In this document: one piece after another, positions 43,943 to 52,107 of the stretch
Numbering within the stretch: the first letter of the stretch is position 1
Layout: each line of letters opens with the position of its first letter
DNA from: CAYTGM01 sp964437365
GTDB lineage: Bacteria > Sumerlaeota > Sumerlaeia > SLMS01
NCBI GenBank assembly: GCA_964437365.1
Contig: CAYTGM010000008.1
Span: forward strand, 124,001 to 188,000
Direction: 5' to 3'
Length of the DNA stretch: 64,000 nucleotides
Translations under genes and position numbers: made by a program
Notes under the pieces: model-generated
The model's input: the letters and a program-made list of their open reading frames with translations, nothing else
Database searches by the model: none
What the model was told of the DNA's origin: nothing

Positions 43943-44110
43943 GTCCAAGAATGAAGCACGAAGGCGGAAGGATGAAGTGTCTTGACAGGTGAACCCTTCG
44001 CTGGGAGTGGGGATCTCCTGAACCATCGCAGAGTACTACGTTTTCGTTGTCCTTGTCGGCGGTTCCCGAGGCCTTCCGGGGATAACGAAACTGAGTGTTG
44101 GAGGCCGTGA

Positions 44111-44165
44111 CTTCTGGAGTGCTGCAGTCTTACTGCAGCACTCCAGAAGCAAGCCTTGCTTGCTT
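44111..44165. repeat. Double hairpin repeat, copy 2
   Basis: A perfect 17-bp stem around a TCTTA loop (44111-44127 with 44133-44149) overlaps by 3 nt an 8-bp hairpin AAGCAAGC-CTT-GCTTGCTT (44147-44165). The CTGCAG-cored hairpin followed by a GCAAGC-cored one matches the pair at 1436-1482. The longer perfect stem here suggests this copy is less decayed. Confidence 0.6.
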
Positions 44166-44562
44166 ATAAAAGATAGATCATCGAATCCGACCAGAACAAT
44201 CCGTGATTATGTATATTGTTGCCTAATGTCTCTCACCAGTCTCCCGAACGAAGCGAGGCTTTCGCCGAGCTGGGAGTGCATCAGAAGGAAAAACTTATTC
44301 AAAACCTGGTAGAAGTCTCTCTTTTTTGAGAAGGAGGAACCAATAGAACATGGCCAATTACAGAGCAAAAGAAGGAATGGAAAGGTTGGTTCTCATCAAA
44401 GTCCCAAAGCGGAGTTCTATACCATAGTGGGTCGGAACGCAGCCCAGGCCCAGTAAGACTGTTTAAAACAAGTATAAAAGCCATTTTAAATTTCCATAAA
44501 ATCAGCTAAGGACACGTACCCTCATCCCGTGTCCGACCTCTGTCCGACCTTTGTTCTACCAC

Positions 44563-44621
44563 TGACGGACGTCTCAAGTCGTAGGTAAGACGTAGATAAG
44601 ACGTCGGACAGACGTCCGTCA
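44563..44621. promoter_or_regulatory. Inverted repeat with GACGT-type direct repeats upstream of GH3
   Basis: TGACGGACGTCT (44563-44574) and AGACGTCCGTCA (44610-44621) are perfect inverted repeats 35 nt apart. The interval carries TAAGACGT twice, and GTCCGACC occurs twice just upstream. Clustered symmetric and direct copies of related words about 150 nt before the GH3 start look like an operator region, though a transposon-type remnant is also possible. Confidence 0.35.
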
Positions 44622-44773
44622 TTGGGTGAGAGTGCTCGTATTCAGACAACCCTTTAAAAAGCGAAATAAAGTCGAAGCTAACACTTGACCCGTAATTTCA
44701 CTTCGGTAGGGTATCCTACATCTGGGAGAGAGATTATCCCGCTTTGAATTAAGTCACCGGGAGGACTGATTCG

Positions 44774-46576
44774 GTGCTGACTGGTCTCAAAAGCTTACTC
44801 TTCACTCTGCTTGTCATGGTCTATGTGGTCGGTGCAGCAAGAGGATCTGACGTGATCGTTGACGTTGATCCGGCATCGCACAATCGAGCAAGCGAAGAAA
44901 CTCTGCACATCCAGCCTGGAGAGCCTTCACGCGTTAGCGAGCCCACCTGGACGCCGGACCCTCTCAAAGAGCCAAACGAACAGTGGGTCGAAGCAACGTT
45001 AGCCACGATGACGCTTGATGAAAAAATCGGCCAGATGCTGATGCCGCAATGGAGCAGCGGCAGTGCCTCAACACTCCTCCAGAATTATCACGTCGGAGGG
45101 TTTATCTTTCTTCGTAACTCTGCGAGTACCATCGAAAGTGCAACCTCAATGCTTCAGTCGGAGGCTTCAACGCCTCTTCTCTTTTCTATCGATTGTGAAG
45201 CAGGTTCTGGAGCACGCATCAACGAGGGCGTCCGCTTTCCGATGAACATGGGCCTGGCGGCGACCAATAATCCTGACTTCGCTTATCAGCAGGGGGTCGT
45301 CACAGCACGTGAATGCCGCGCGCTCGGAGTGCATATCGGGCTCGGACCCGTTCTTGATGTCAATACAGAGCCCATCAACCCGATCATTGGTATTCGATCT
45401 CTTGGTGACGACCCGGATCGAATCTATCGCATGGCAAAAGCTTATGTGGAAGGAGCCCGCTCTGCAGGACTTTTGACAACGTACAAACACTTTCCGGGTC
45501 ATGGTGCAACAACCGGTGACTCTCATGATAGCCTGCCAACGGTTACAACCAGTTATCAGGATATGTTGGATATACACGTGAACCCGTATGCCCGACTCAT
45601 CAATGATGGAATTGGCGAACTCGTGATGTCGGCCCATGTGTGGTACACCGCCTTTGATCCAGGTCAGAACGCGTGGCCAGGAACACTCTCAGAGGTTGCA
45701 TCAAAGGATATACTGCGGGACGACCTCGGTTTTGACGGTGTTTATATATCTGATGCTTTTAACATGCAGGGGTTACAGCTTGCTGCAACAACTGCAGAAG
45801 GAGTGAAGATAGCGGTCAAGAATGGCATGGACATCATTCTGATGGCACCCAGTAACTTCGAAGCTTTCAATGCTCTCAAAGATGCCGTGATGAATGAGGA
45901 GATATCTGAGGAGCGGATCGATACATCTGTTCGACGTATTCTGCGCCTAAAATCGCAGGTTGGTCTTGATGCATCTTCAACTCCCCGAGGAACGATTCCC
46001 GACGACATTGTCGGTCACCCGTTTCATTGGCAAACGGCGACTGATATTGGAAAAGAGGCCGTTTCTTACGATGGGGTTGAACGCGGGACTCTCCCTATAG
46101 ACAAAGATGAGTCGATTATCGTTTTCAGCTTCGAGACAAATTCATCAATCTTCTATCTCGAAAGTACGAGTTATTTTCAGAATGAGCTGAATGACAAATT
46201 CAATGATGTCACATGGGTGGATGTTCCGCGCACTCTGGGGCAGGGGATTATTAACGACTACATTCTGGATGCGCTGCAAAAAGATCGTGTTATGATTGTA
46301 AGTTGGACCTGGCAGCCAGATAACAGCTTCTGGCAGTCTTACATGATCGAAGAAATGCGTGACGCATTCCCGGATCTTCTTTATGTCTCTTTCGGCAGCC
46401 CCTATCAATTGCGTGAGGAAGAAGATCGTAAGAATTTCTTTTGTGGTTTTTCCAGTCATCGAGGGACACAGATTGGTATGGCCGAGGTTCTCGCTGGAGA
46501 GCGGATAGCTGCCGGCGATTGGCCGGTGGATATCAATGCTGTCATGGGTCCGTCATCAAGCTGGTTGTTTGAATAA
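44774..46576 (+). CDS. Secreted glycoside hydrolase family 3 (NagZ-like)
   Basis: The 600-residue protein starts at GTG with GGGAGG at suitable spacing and carries a signal peptide (LLFTLLVMVYVVGAARG). The GH3 N-terminal barrel is present: MTLDEKIGQMLMPQW, GLGPVLDVNTEP, then KHFPGHGATTGDSHDSLP, the β-N-acetylhexosaminidase-type loop with its Asp-His pair, and GVYISDAFNMQGL with the nucleophile Asp. This points to β-N-acetylglucosaminidase activity on exported substrates such as muropeptides or chitooligosaccharides, although GH3 specificities vary. The C-terminal ~190 residues form an extra domain not typical of NagZ. The protein ends SSSWLFE. Confidence 0.82.
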   Translation: MLTGLKSLLFTLLVMVYVVGAARGSDVIVDVDPASHNRASEETLHIQPGEPSRVSEPTWTPDPLKEPNEQWVEATLATMTLDEKIGQMLMPQWSSGSASTLLQNYHVGGFIFLRNSASTIESATSMLQSEASTPLLFSIDCEAGSGARINEGVRFPMNMGLAATNNPDFAYQQGVVTARECRALGVHIGLGPVLDVNTEPINPIIGIRSLGDDPDRIYRMAKAYVEGARSAGLLTTYKHFPGHGATTGDSHDSLPTVTTSYQDMLDIHVNPYARLINDGIGELVMSAHVWYTAFDPGQNAWPGTLSEVASKDILRDDLGFDGVYISDAFNMQGLQLAATTAEGVKIAVKNGMDIILMAPSNFEAFNALKDAVMNEEISEERIDTSVRRILRLKSQVGLDASSTPRGTIPDDIVGHPFHWQTATDIGKEAVSYDGVERGTLPIDKDESIIVFSFETNSSIFYLESTSYFQNELNDKFNDVTWVDVPRTLGQGIINDYILDALQKDRVMIVSWTWQPDNSFWQSYMIEEMRDAFPDLLYVSFGSPYQLREEEDRKNFFCGFSSHRGTQIGMAEVLAGERIAAGDWPVDINAVMGPSSSWLFE

Positions 46577-46626
46577 AATTTTCGCAGGAATAGACATAAC
46601 CAATATACTCAAGGAGGCGTGAGACG

Positions 46627-48180
46627 ATGCTGTCCAAGCTGACGTCTTTTGCTATCATGGGGATCGATGCGTTCCCCGTGCAGGTTGAAGTTGATGTTGT
46701 GGATGTCCAGGAAGACTCACAGGCATCCTGGAATATTGTGGGTCTCGGCGATATGGCCGTGCGCGAGGCGCGTGAACGCGTGAAAACTGCGTTGAGAAAC
46801 AGCGGTCTCTCAGTTTCGCAACGGCGCGTTGTTGTCAATCTCGCTCCAGCTGATATACGCAAGGAAGGATCCCATCTCGATCTGCCCATGGCGCTCGCTT
46901 CGCTGAAAGCAACGGGGCGGATCGGTGATGAACGCCATGGCTATGCGGCAGCAGGAGAGCTGTCACTCAACGGTGAACTACAACCCCTGAACGGAGCTCT
47001 GCCTCTTGCAATTGGAGCCCGTATTGACGGACAGAGGGGGATCCTCCTGCCAGCAGAGAACGCTTCCGAAGCAGCCTTCGTCGAAGGAATCGACGTGATA
47101 CCGGTGGCTAACCTGCGCGAAGCAACGGAGTTCCTCGGCGGCGAAATCGACATCGAACCCGCACGGCCTTTGAACTCTGTGAACCCGATGGATATCGAAC
47201 CAGAACTTGATCTACGGGATGTAAAAGGACAGGAAGGAGCCAAGCGCGCCATGGAAGTCGCCGCCGCTGGTGGGCACAATCTACTTTTCGTAGGCCCTCC
47301 TGGATCAGGAAAGACCATGCTGTCTAGACGAATCCCAGGAATTCTTCCTCCCATGACGTTCGAAGAACAGATCGAAGCTTCCAAGATTCACAGTATCGCG
47401 GGGTTGCTGAATGGAAAGAGTGGTTTGCTTCCGACAAGACCCTTTCGTGCACCCCATCACACCAGTTCCAGTGCGGCTCTTGTTGGAGGCGGAACAATTC
47501 CACGTCCGGGTGAGGTGTCTCTGGCCCATCACGGCGTTTTATTCCTCGATGAATTGCCAGAGTTCAGTCGGAACGTTCTCGAAGTGCTGCGTCAGCCATT
47601 AGAAGATGGAAGGGTCTTGATATCACGCTCTGCACAGTCCGTCGAGTTCCCTTCCCGGTTTCTCCTGATTGCCGCTATGAACCCAACGCCTAGTGGCTAC
47701 AATGTGAACGATGCCATGGATACGTATAACTCTCATGCTCAGATACAGCGATATATGGCGAAGATCAGTGGTCCTCTGCTGGATCGTATAGATATGCATG
47801 TCGAGGTCCCTGCTGTGAAGTTAAAGGACCTGAAAGGTCGAGAGGCGAAGGAAGGGTCGAAAGAAGTAAGATCGCGCGTGTGTGCTGCGAGAGAAAGACA
47901 GCTCTATCGCTTTCGAGGCCGGAGAGGTGTTTATTGCAATGCGCATCTGACAGCAAAAGATTTAAGAGACTATTGTACACTCTCCGATGAAGCCCAGTCG
48001 GTCCTGGATGGGGCGATGCGAGGGTTGGATTTATCAGCGAGAGCGTATGATCGCATTCGAAAAGTCGCTCGGACGATTGCTGATTTGGAGGGAACCGATG
48101 ATATACAGGCATCTCACGTGAGTGAGGCGGTGAATTATCGCAATCTCGACCGAGGAACCTGTGGAGTTGGAAGCCGGTAG
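46627..48180 (+). CDS. comM: YifB/ComM family Mg-chelatase-like AAA+ ATPase
   Basis: The 517-residue protein has an N-terminal Lon-protease-like fold (about 1-180, FPVQVEVDVVDVQEDSQAS and SQRRVVVNLAPADIRKEG). An AAA+ domain follows with Walker A FVGPPGSGKTMLSRRIPG and Walker B GVLFLDELPEFSRN, and a Mg-chelatase C-terminal region (RKVARTIADLEGTDDIQASHVSEA). ComM/YifB acts as a DNA-branch-migration helicase in natural transformation in Vibrio. By homology, the product may help integrate incoming DNA. It lies immediately upstream of the repeat array with an IS200-like transposase, but this adjacency alone is not evidence of a joint function. Confidence 0.92.
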   Translation: MLSKLTSFAIMGIDAFPVQVEVDVVDVQEDSQASWNIVGLGDMAVREARERVKTALRNSGLSVSQRRVVVNLAPADIRKEGSHLDLPMALASLKATGRIGDERHGYAAAGELSLNGELQPLNGALPLAIGARIDGQRGILLPAENASEAAFVEGIDVIPVANLREATEFLGGEIDIEPARPLNSVNPMDIEPELDLRDVKGQEGAKRAMEVAAAGGHNLLFVGPPGSGKTMLSRRIPGILPPMTFEEQIEASKIHSIAGLLNGKSGLLPTRPFRAPHHTSSSAALVGGGTIPRPGEVSLAHHGVLFLDELPEFSRNVLEVLRQPLEDGRVLISRSAQSVEFPSRFLLIAAMNPTPSGYNVNDAMDTYNSHAQIQRYMAKISGPLLDRIDMHVEVPAVKLKDLKGREAKEGSKEVRSRVCAARERQLYRFRGRRGVYCNAHLTAKDLRDYCTLSDEAQSVLDGAMRGLDLSARAYDRIRKVARTIADLEGTDDIQASHVSEAVNYRNLDRGTCGVGSR

Positions 48181-48225
48181 TCGGTAGGGGGAACGGGACA
48201 TGGTGATGTAGCCCTGAAAGTTGTC

Positions 48226-48628
48226 CAACCCCTGCCGGGGTTGTGTGTTTTAATATTCCGTACCCACAGTAGCCTTCACTGCGTTTCGGCAACTGTGGGC
48301 TATGACCTCTAACCGCTGCCGCGGTATGGTTGGCAGAATCAAGAGCGATACCTTTTGAAGTGTATTGGGCTAAAGTAATAAGGAGAAGCATGACATGAAG
48401 AGTCAAGGGGGAGCAGAGATCTATATTAGCCTATCATCCTGATAGTCGATATTTAAATCGCCTTGAATGCTGGGTTATTATTACAGGAGTTTTGAGAGTA
48501 AGGCAGCAGCGATAGCGTTCTTTGATCTATACCGCGGTAGCGGTTAGAGGTCATAGCCCTGGGTTGGCGAGCTTTGCGAGCCTACCCAGGGTAGACATAC
48601 AACATGAGCACAACCCCGGGAGGGGTTG
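48226..48628. repeat. Left 403-bp mirror cassette (inverted element, spacer, direct element)
   Basis: Starts with CAACCCC-TGCC-GGGGTTG (48226-48243), then the long hairpin CCCACAGT...ACTGTGGG (48263-48299), then ACCGC-TGCC-GCGGT just left of 48330: elements C, B and A in reverse orientation. A ~200-nt spacer (containing CATCCTGATAGTCGAT) leads to A, B, C in direct orientation, ACCGC-GGTA-GCGGT at 48531, long hairpin CCCTGGGT...ACCCAGGG, and CAACCCC-GGGA-GGGGTTG (48611-48628). The right cassette at 49735-50137 has the same order and identical length. Confidence 0.8.
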
Positions 48629-49133
48629 GATATGGGGTAAACAGGTGGAGAAGGAACAGTTTCATTAGGACCTTCAAGTGTGAGAGGTTCATAACGAGGG
48701 AGAGGGCAAAAGATGGCATTCTTCCATCTATACCGCGGTAGCGGTTAGAGGTAATAGCACTGGGTTGGCGAGCTTTGCGAGCCTACCCAGGGTAGACATA
48801 CAACATGAGCACAACCCCGGGAGGGGTTGGATATGGGGTAAACAGGTGGAGAAGGAACAGTTTCATTAGGACCTTCAAGTGTGAGAGGTTCATAACGAGG
48901 GAGAGGGCAAAAGATGGCATTCTTCCATCTATACCGCGGTAGCGGTTAGAGGTAATAGCACTGGGTTGGCGAGCTTTGCGAGCCTACCCAGGGTAGACAT
49001 ACAACATGAGCACAACCCCGGGAGGGGTTGGATATGGGGTAAACAGGTGGAGAAGGAACAGTTTCATTAGGACCTTCAAGTGTGAGAGGTTCATAACGAG
49101 GGAGAGGGCAAAAGATGGCATTCTTCCATCTAT
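48531..49133 (+). repeat. Three tandem 201-bp units
   Basis: Units start at 48531, 48732 and 48933, exactly 201 bp apart, each beginning ACCGCGGTAGCGGT. Units 2 and 3 appear identical, and unit 1 differs at two positions just after the first hairpin. Each holds the three hairpins A, B and C plus ~100 nt of spacer. The exact period and identity point to recent expansion by slippage or unequal recombination. Confidence 0.92.
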
Positions 49134-49230
49134 ACCGCGGTAGCGGTTAGAGGTCATAGCACCGGGTTGGTGAGCTTTGCGAGCCTACCCGGGGTAGTCA
49201 AAAAATCCCAAACAACCCCGGGAGGGGTTG
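49134..49230 (+). repeat. Partial fourth unit before the transposase gene
   Basis: Contains hairpins A, B and C (ending CAACCCC-GGGA-GGGGTTG at 49213-49230) but not the 201-bp spacer. Its B stem is changed to CCGGGT/ACCCGG, still paired. It ends 37 nt before the transposase ATG, so its hairpins lie in or beside that gene's leader. Confidence 0.85.
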
Positions 49231-49266
49231 GACAAAATATTCATTCCAACCAGGAGGAAACACATC

Positions 49267-49719
49267 ATGGCTCATTCATATTCTTCATGTTATGAACATG
49301 CTGTCTTCAGTTCAAAGCGCCGACTTCCTTTTCTTGATAAGAACAACGAGATACGTCTCTTCGGTTACCTGACTGCAGCAATCAATCATTCAAACTGTAC
49401 CGCTATCAACGTTGGAGGACATTTTGAACATGTACATCTTCTATACAGAAAAGGGAAAGACGTGAGAACCGATTTGTTTCTTAAGGAAATAAAACGCCAA
49501 TCCTCTATCTGGATCAAGAAAGCTGGATTGGTAACCCCGGATTTCTACTGGCAAACAGGATATGGTGCGTTTTCGATCTCTCATTGGGACATTGATAAAA
49601 TTAAAACGTATATAGATAACCAAGAGGAACATCATTGCGGTATGAGTTGGGAGAAAGAATATAGGGAGCTATTAAAAAAGCATGGAATTGAGTATGATGT
49701 AAGGTTCTTTTTGGATTGA
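49267..49719 (+). CDS. IS200/RAYT-like Y1 (HUH) transposase
   Basis: The ATG at 49267 follows AGGAGG by 9 nt and is preferred over a longer frame starting at 49228 inside the repeat. The 150-residue product is a Y1 single-strand transposase: YEHAVFSSKRRLPFL at the start, INVGGHFEHVHLLYRKGKD with the HVH (HUH) metal triad, DFYWQTGYGAFSISHWD, and the catalytic Tyr in IKTYIDNQEEHH. The length matches IS200/IS605-type TnpA. No tnpB lies nearby. Array units and mirror cassettes flank the gene, so it resembles a RAYT that mobilises or propagates non-autonomous hairpin repeats. It appears intact. Confidence 0.9.
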   Translation: MAHSYSSCYEHAVFSSKRRLPFLDKNNEIRLFGYLTAAINHSNCTAINVGGHFEHVHLLYRKGKDVRTDLFLKEIKRQSSIWIKKAGLVTPDFYWQTGYGAFSISHWDIDKIKTYIDNQEEHHCGMSWEKEYRELLKKHGIEYDVRFFLD

Positions 49720-49734
49720 GAGAGTTGTACAGTC

Positions 49735-50137
49735 CAACCCCTGCCGGAGTTGTGTATTTTTACATTCCGTACCCACAGTAGCCTTCACTGCGTTTCGGCA
49801 ACTGTGGGCTACGTCCTCTAACCGCTGCCGCGGTATGGTTGGTTGGATCAAGAGCATTACATTTGGAAATGGAATGGGTAAAAGTAATAAGAATAAGCGC
49901 GGTGTGAAGAGTCAAGGGAGCGCAAAGACTCATAGTAACCATTCATCCTGATAGTCGATCTTTACATTGCCTTGAATGTCGGGTTATTATTGCAGGAGTT
50001 TAGAGAGTAGGGCATCAGAGATCGGATTCTTCCATCTATACCGCGGCAGCGGTTAGAGGACATAGCCCCGGGTTGGTGAGCTTTGCGAGCCTACCCGGGG
50101 TAGACATACAACATGATCGCAACCCCGGAAGGGGTTG
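49735..50137. repeat. Right 403-bp mirror cassette
   Basis: Same layout and same 403-bp length as the left cassette: inverted C (CAACCCC-TGCC-GGAGTTG, one mismatch), inverted B (CCCACAGT...ACTGTGGG), inverted A (ACCGC-TGCC-GCGGT), a spacer of about 200 nt that aligns to the left spacer, then direct A (50040-50053), B (50066-50100, stem CCCCGGGT/ACCCGGGG) and C (50120-50137, GGAA loop). The last hairpin lies 20 nt from the stop of the leftward deacetylase gene and could influence its 3' end. Confidence 0.8.
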
Positions 50138-50157
50138 GACAATGTGTCAGTTTGGAT

Positions 50158-51378
50158 TCAATATATCATCCAGCTTTCGCCTGAAGATGTTCGTTCAACC
50201 CTGATTGCATCGGCTATCACGTATCCATTTGCATCGTTGCTCAACCTGACTGTATAGTCAGTGTTCGCTTCAAATTCAAAGAGCCCTGCTTCGTTCCAGA
50301 CTCCACCATTCTGAGTCTGATCGACCAGGAAAACAGAAGTTCCAATCTTATCAGTAATACTATAAGGCGCATTGGTTGCCCTGTTGGGATGCGAGGTCCA
50401 GTTAATATCAATCGTATAGATACCTGTTTCAGGGACCTGAAACGTCCATGTGGCGATCGAGTCTCCATCCCCAGCGGGGGCAAAGTGATAACCCGTCCCT
50501 TCATAGCCCAGACTTGACGTGGAAAACGTCCAGTTGCCAGAAACCGAAATAAATGAATTTACGGTATTGATGAATGCGTTGCTGACTTCAGCTGTGTCGC
50601 CTGACGCATTGGGGTTCACCGCGAATCTCGGAAGCTCAAGTAGCTCGGAATTGCGAGTCACTGGTTCTTGGACTGTGGTAACCGCTGTCTTGTAGCCTGC
50701 CATCTCAACCATGTCGAGGACGGCTGGGTTGTAGCTACCGTAAGGGTAAGAAAAGTGATCCGCGGCTTTTCCTGGGATTTCGTTCATGAGCCTGATTTTG
50801 CTATCAATGACTTCATTAGACAGCTGCTGAGCATCGACATCAGCTAGATCGGCATGGCTAAGGGTATGAGATTCAGTGATAATGGTCCCATCGACTTCCA
50901 TCTCTCTGATCTCATCCCAGTCTGCATGATCGAATGAGGTTACAACACCAACATAGTTCGTATGTGTGAAGTTATAGCCAATGAATCCATGCTTCTTCAG
51001 TTCTGGAAACGCCCGAGTATAGATGCTTAGATAGTTGTCGTCAAATGTCAGAATGATCGGCTTGTTTGGAAGTTCTGGAGATCCCGTTTCAATCCATGAG
51101 GCAAGATGTTCAAAGGTTATTGTGTTGTAGTCATTGTCGGCAAGATATTGAATCTGGTTGTTAAAGCTCTCTCCGTTAAATCCTCCATTGGCGGCGTCGA
51201 GTCCATGGTACATTAGAATCAAGGCACTGTCGTTTCCTGATAAAGAGCCAGAGAAGCTCGCATTTGAGTCGTCATAGACAGCGGCTGAGAGGCTGGTTGG
51301 GAGAGACGATATAGATAAGAATCCGACACAGCTCATGCCGACTACCCAGAGCGCGTGTTCGACCGGCTTCTTTCTCAT
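50158..51378 (-). CDS. Secreted polysaccharide deacetylase with golvesin-like domain
   Basis: The 406-residue protein starts at an ATG (51378) within a longer open frame, chosen because a signal peptide follows (VVGMSCVGFLSISSLPTSLSA). The NodB carbohydrate esterase 4-type domain has the metal-binding TFDDNYLSIY (catalytic Asp), the H-x3-H ligand pair in SHTLSHAD, and FSYPYGSYNP. A C-terminal golvesin-like β domain (WTFSTSSLGYEGTGYHFAP) may bind polysaccharide. Activity should be N- or O-deacetylation of a polymer outside the cell. It ends ESWMIY, the clearest case of the short tail motif. Hairpin C of the repeat locus lies 20 nt beyond the stop. Confidence 0.85.
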   Translation of the reverse strand: MRKKPVEHALWVVGMSCVGFLSISSLPTSLSAAVYDDSNASFSGSLSGNDSALILMYHGLDAANGGFNGESFNNQIQYLADNDYNTITFEHLASWIETGSPELPNKPIILTFDDNYLSIYTRAFPELKKHGFIGYNFTHTNYVGVVTSFDHADWDEIREMEVDGTIITESHTLSHADLADVDAQQLSNEVIDSKIRLMNEIPGKAADHFSYPYGSYNPAVLDMVEMAGYKTAVTTVQEPVTRNSELLELPRFAVNPNASGDTAEVSNAFINTVNSFISVSGNWTFSTSSLGYEGTGYHFAPAGDGDSIATWTFQVPETGIYTIDINWTSHPNRATNAPYSITDKIGTSVFLVDQTQNGGVWNEAGLFEFEANTDYTVRLSNDANGYVIADAIRVERTSSGESWMIY

Positions 51379-51418
51379 GATGATCTCTTTATCTCTCCCC
51401 TCCCGTTTTAGTGGTCGG

Positions 51419-52081
51419 TCAGGAACCTTCCCCACGCATCTGATTAATAAAGTCGTTCGCTTCGCTGATAGATACCTGCATATCTTTAATCAGGTTTTCG
51501 ACTTCTTGCTCCATGGTTGTCACTTCGCTTTGAAGTGAAGAAATTGCAGCAGCATTGAGGTTGTGCTTCAGATAGAGCACCTGGTCACGAAAGACATCCA
51601 GAACCGGATCAATTTTCGATTCTGCCGCTCGCATGGCGTTGATCATGGTCTGGTAACCATCTCGTGTGTCCTCAAGCTTTTCTTTGCTACTGCGGCGAAG
51701 GTTATCGTTTGTATATTGGTCGAGTTCTTTCTCCCATTCGCCGAACATGTCTTTCGCAACAGACTCAACGGCGTCTATGCGGTCGTTCAGCTTTTGAGCG
51801 CGGGATTCGCACCGCTCGAATTCGGAGTTTAACTTATTGTATTTCGCCTCGAGGGATCCTCCATCATAGTCCGTCAGTTCTTTGAATCTTTCGAAGGCTG
51901 TCTGGAATTGCTCACCAGTGTCTTCCTGGGTGTCACGAGCCGCTTCAACGCGTGAGACGAGGATGTCACGTTTTTCGTTTCCAAGTTTTTCCTGGACGTT
52001 ATAGTAGATTGTTGTGCAGCTTGATATTATGAAAGCTACTGCTGGAATCATCAAAAGAAGATAGCATCGTAATGAGTTCAT
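51419..52081 (-). CDS. DUF2959 family lipoprotein
   Basis: The ATG at 52081 (MNSLRCYLLL) begins a lipoprotein leader with lipobox ISSC near residue 20 and is preferred over upstream in-frame codons. The rest is an α-helical, coiled-coil-rich DUF2959 protein: YYNVQEKLGNEKRDILVSRV, EQFQTAFERFKELTDYDGG, LRRSSKEKLEDT and FRDQVLYLKHNLNAAAISSL are all conserved family segments. Function is unknown. A periplasmic or outer-membrane location is inferred from the leader. It follows the M14 peptidase gene by 26 nt and precedes the deacetylase gene, all leftward. Confidence 0.88.
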   Translation of the reverse strand: MNSLRCYLLLMIPAVAFIISSCTTIYYNVQEKLGNEKRDILVSRVEAARDTQEDTGEQFQTAFERFKELTDYDGGSLEAKYNKLNSEFERCESRAQKLNDRIDAVESVAKDMFGEWEKELDQYTNDNLRRSSKEKLEDTRDGYQTMINAMRAAESKIDPVLDVFRDQVLYLKHNLNAAAISSLQSEVTTMEQEVENLIKDMQVSISEANDFINQMRGEGS

Positions 52082-52107
52082 GATGGTTGGTGGGTCCTTT
52101 GTATAGA

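Larger units (their letters stand above)
43943..44773. other. Non-coding repeat-rich region between araB and the GH3 gene
   Basis: No credible gene in 830 nt. It holds a perfect 17-bp hairpin and a second overlapping hairpin (44111-44165), a hairpin-like segment around 44241-44276 sharing CGAAGCGAGGCTTT with the 1.3-kb locus, duplicated GTCCGACC at 44531-44550, and a 12-bp inverted repeat at 44563-44621 with TAAGACGT direct repeats. A GGGAGG at about 44758-44764 is the ribosome binding site of the GH3 gene. The hairpins are probably mobile-repeat remnants. The rest may be regulatory. Confidence 0.6.

Noticed and set aside
44299..44484. 61-codon minus-strand frame
   Set aside because: It has no recognisable domain and lies in a repeat-rich non-coding region.
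47765..48406. 213-codon minus-strand frame overlapping the comM 3' end and the left cassette
   Set aside because: It is antisense to the intact comM gene and to a non-coding repeat, with no ribosome binding site or domain.
48531..49236. Possible CRISPR array
   Set aside because: The repeat period is 201 bp with the entire unit conserved; there are no unique spacers between short repeats and no cas genes.
46627..50137. Functional link between comM and the transposase locus
   Set aside because: The genes adjoin, but comM is a conserved house-keeping type gene, separately expressed, and adjacency to repeats is common.
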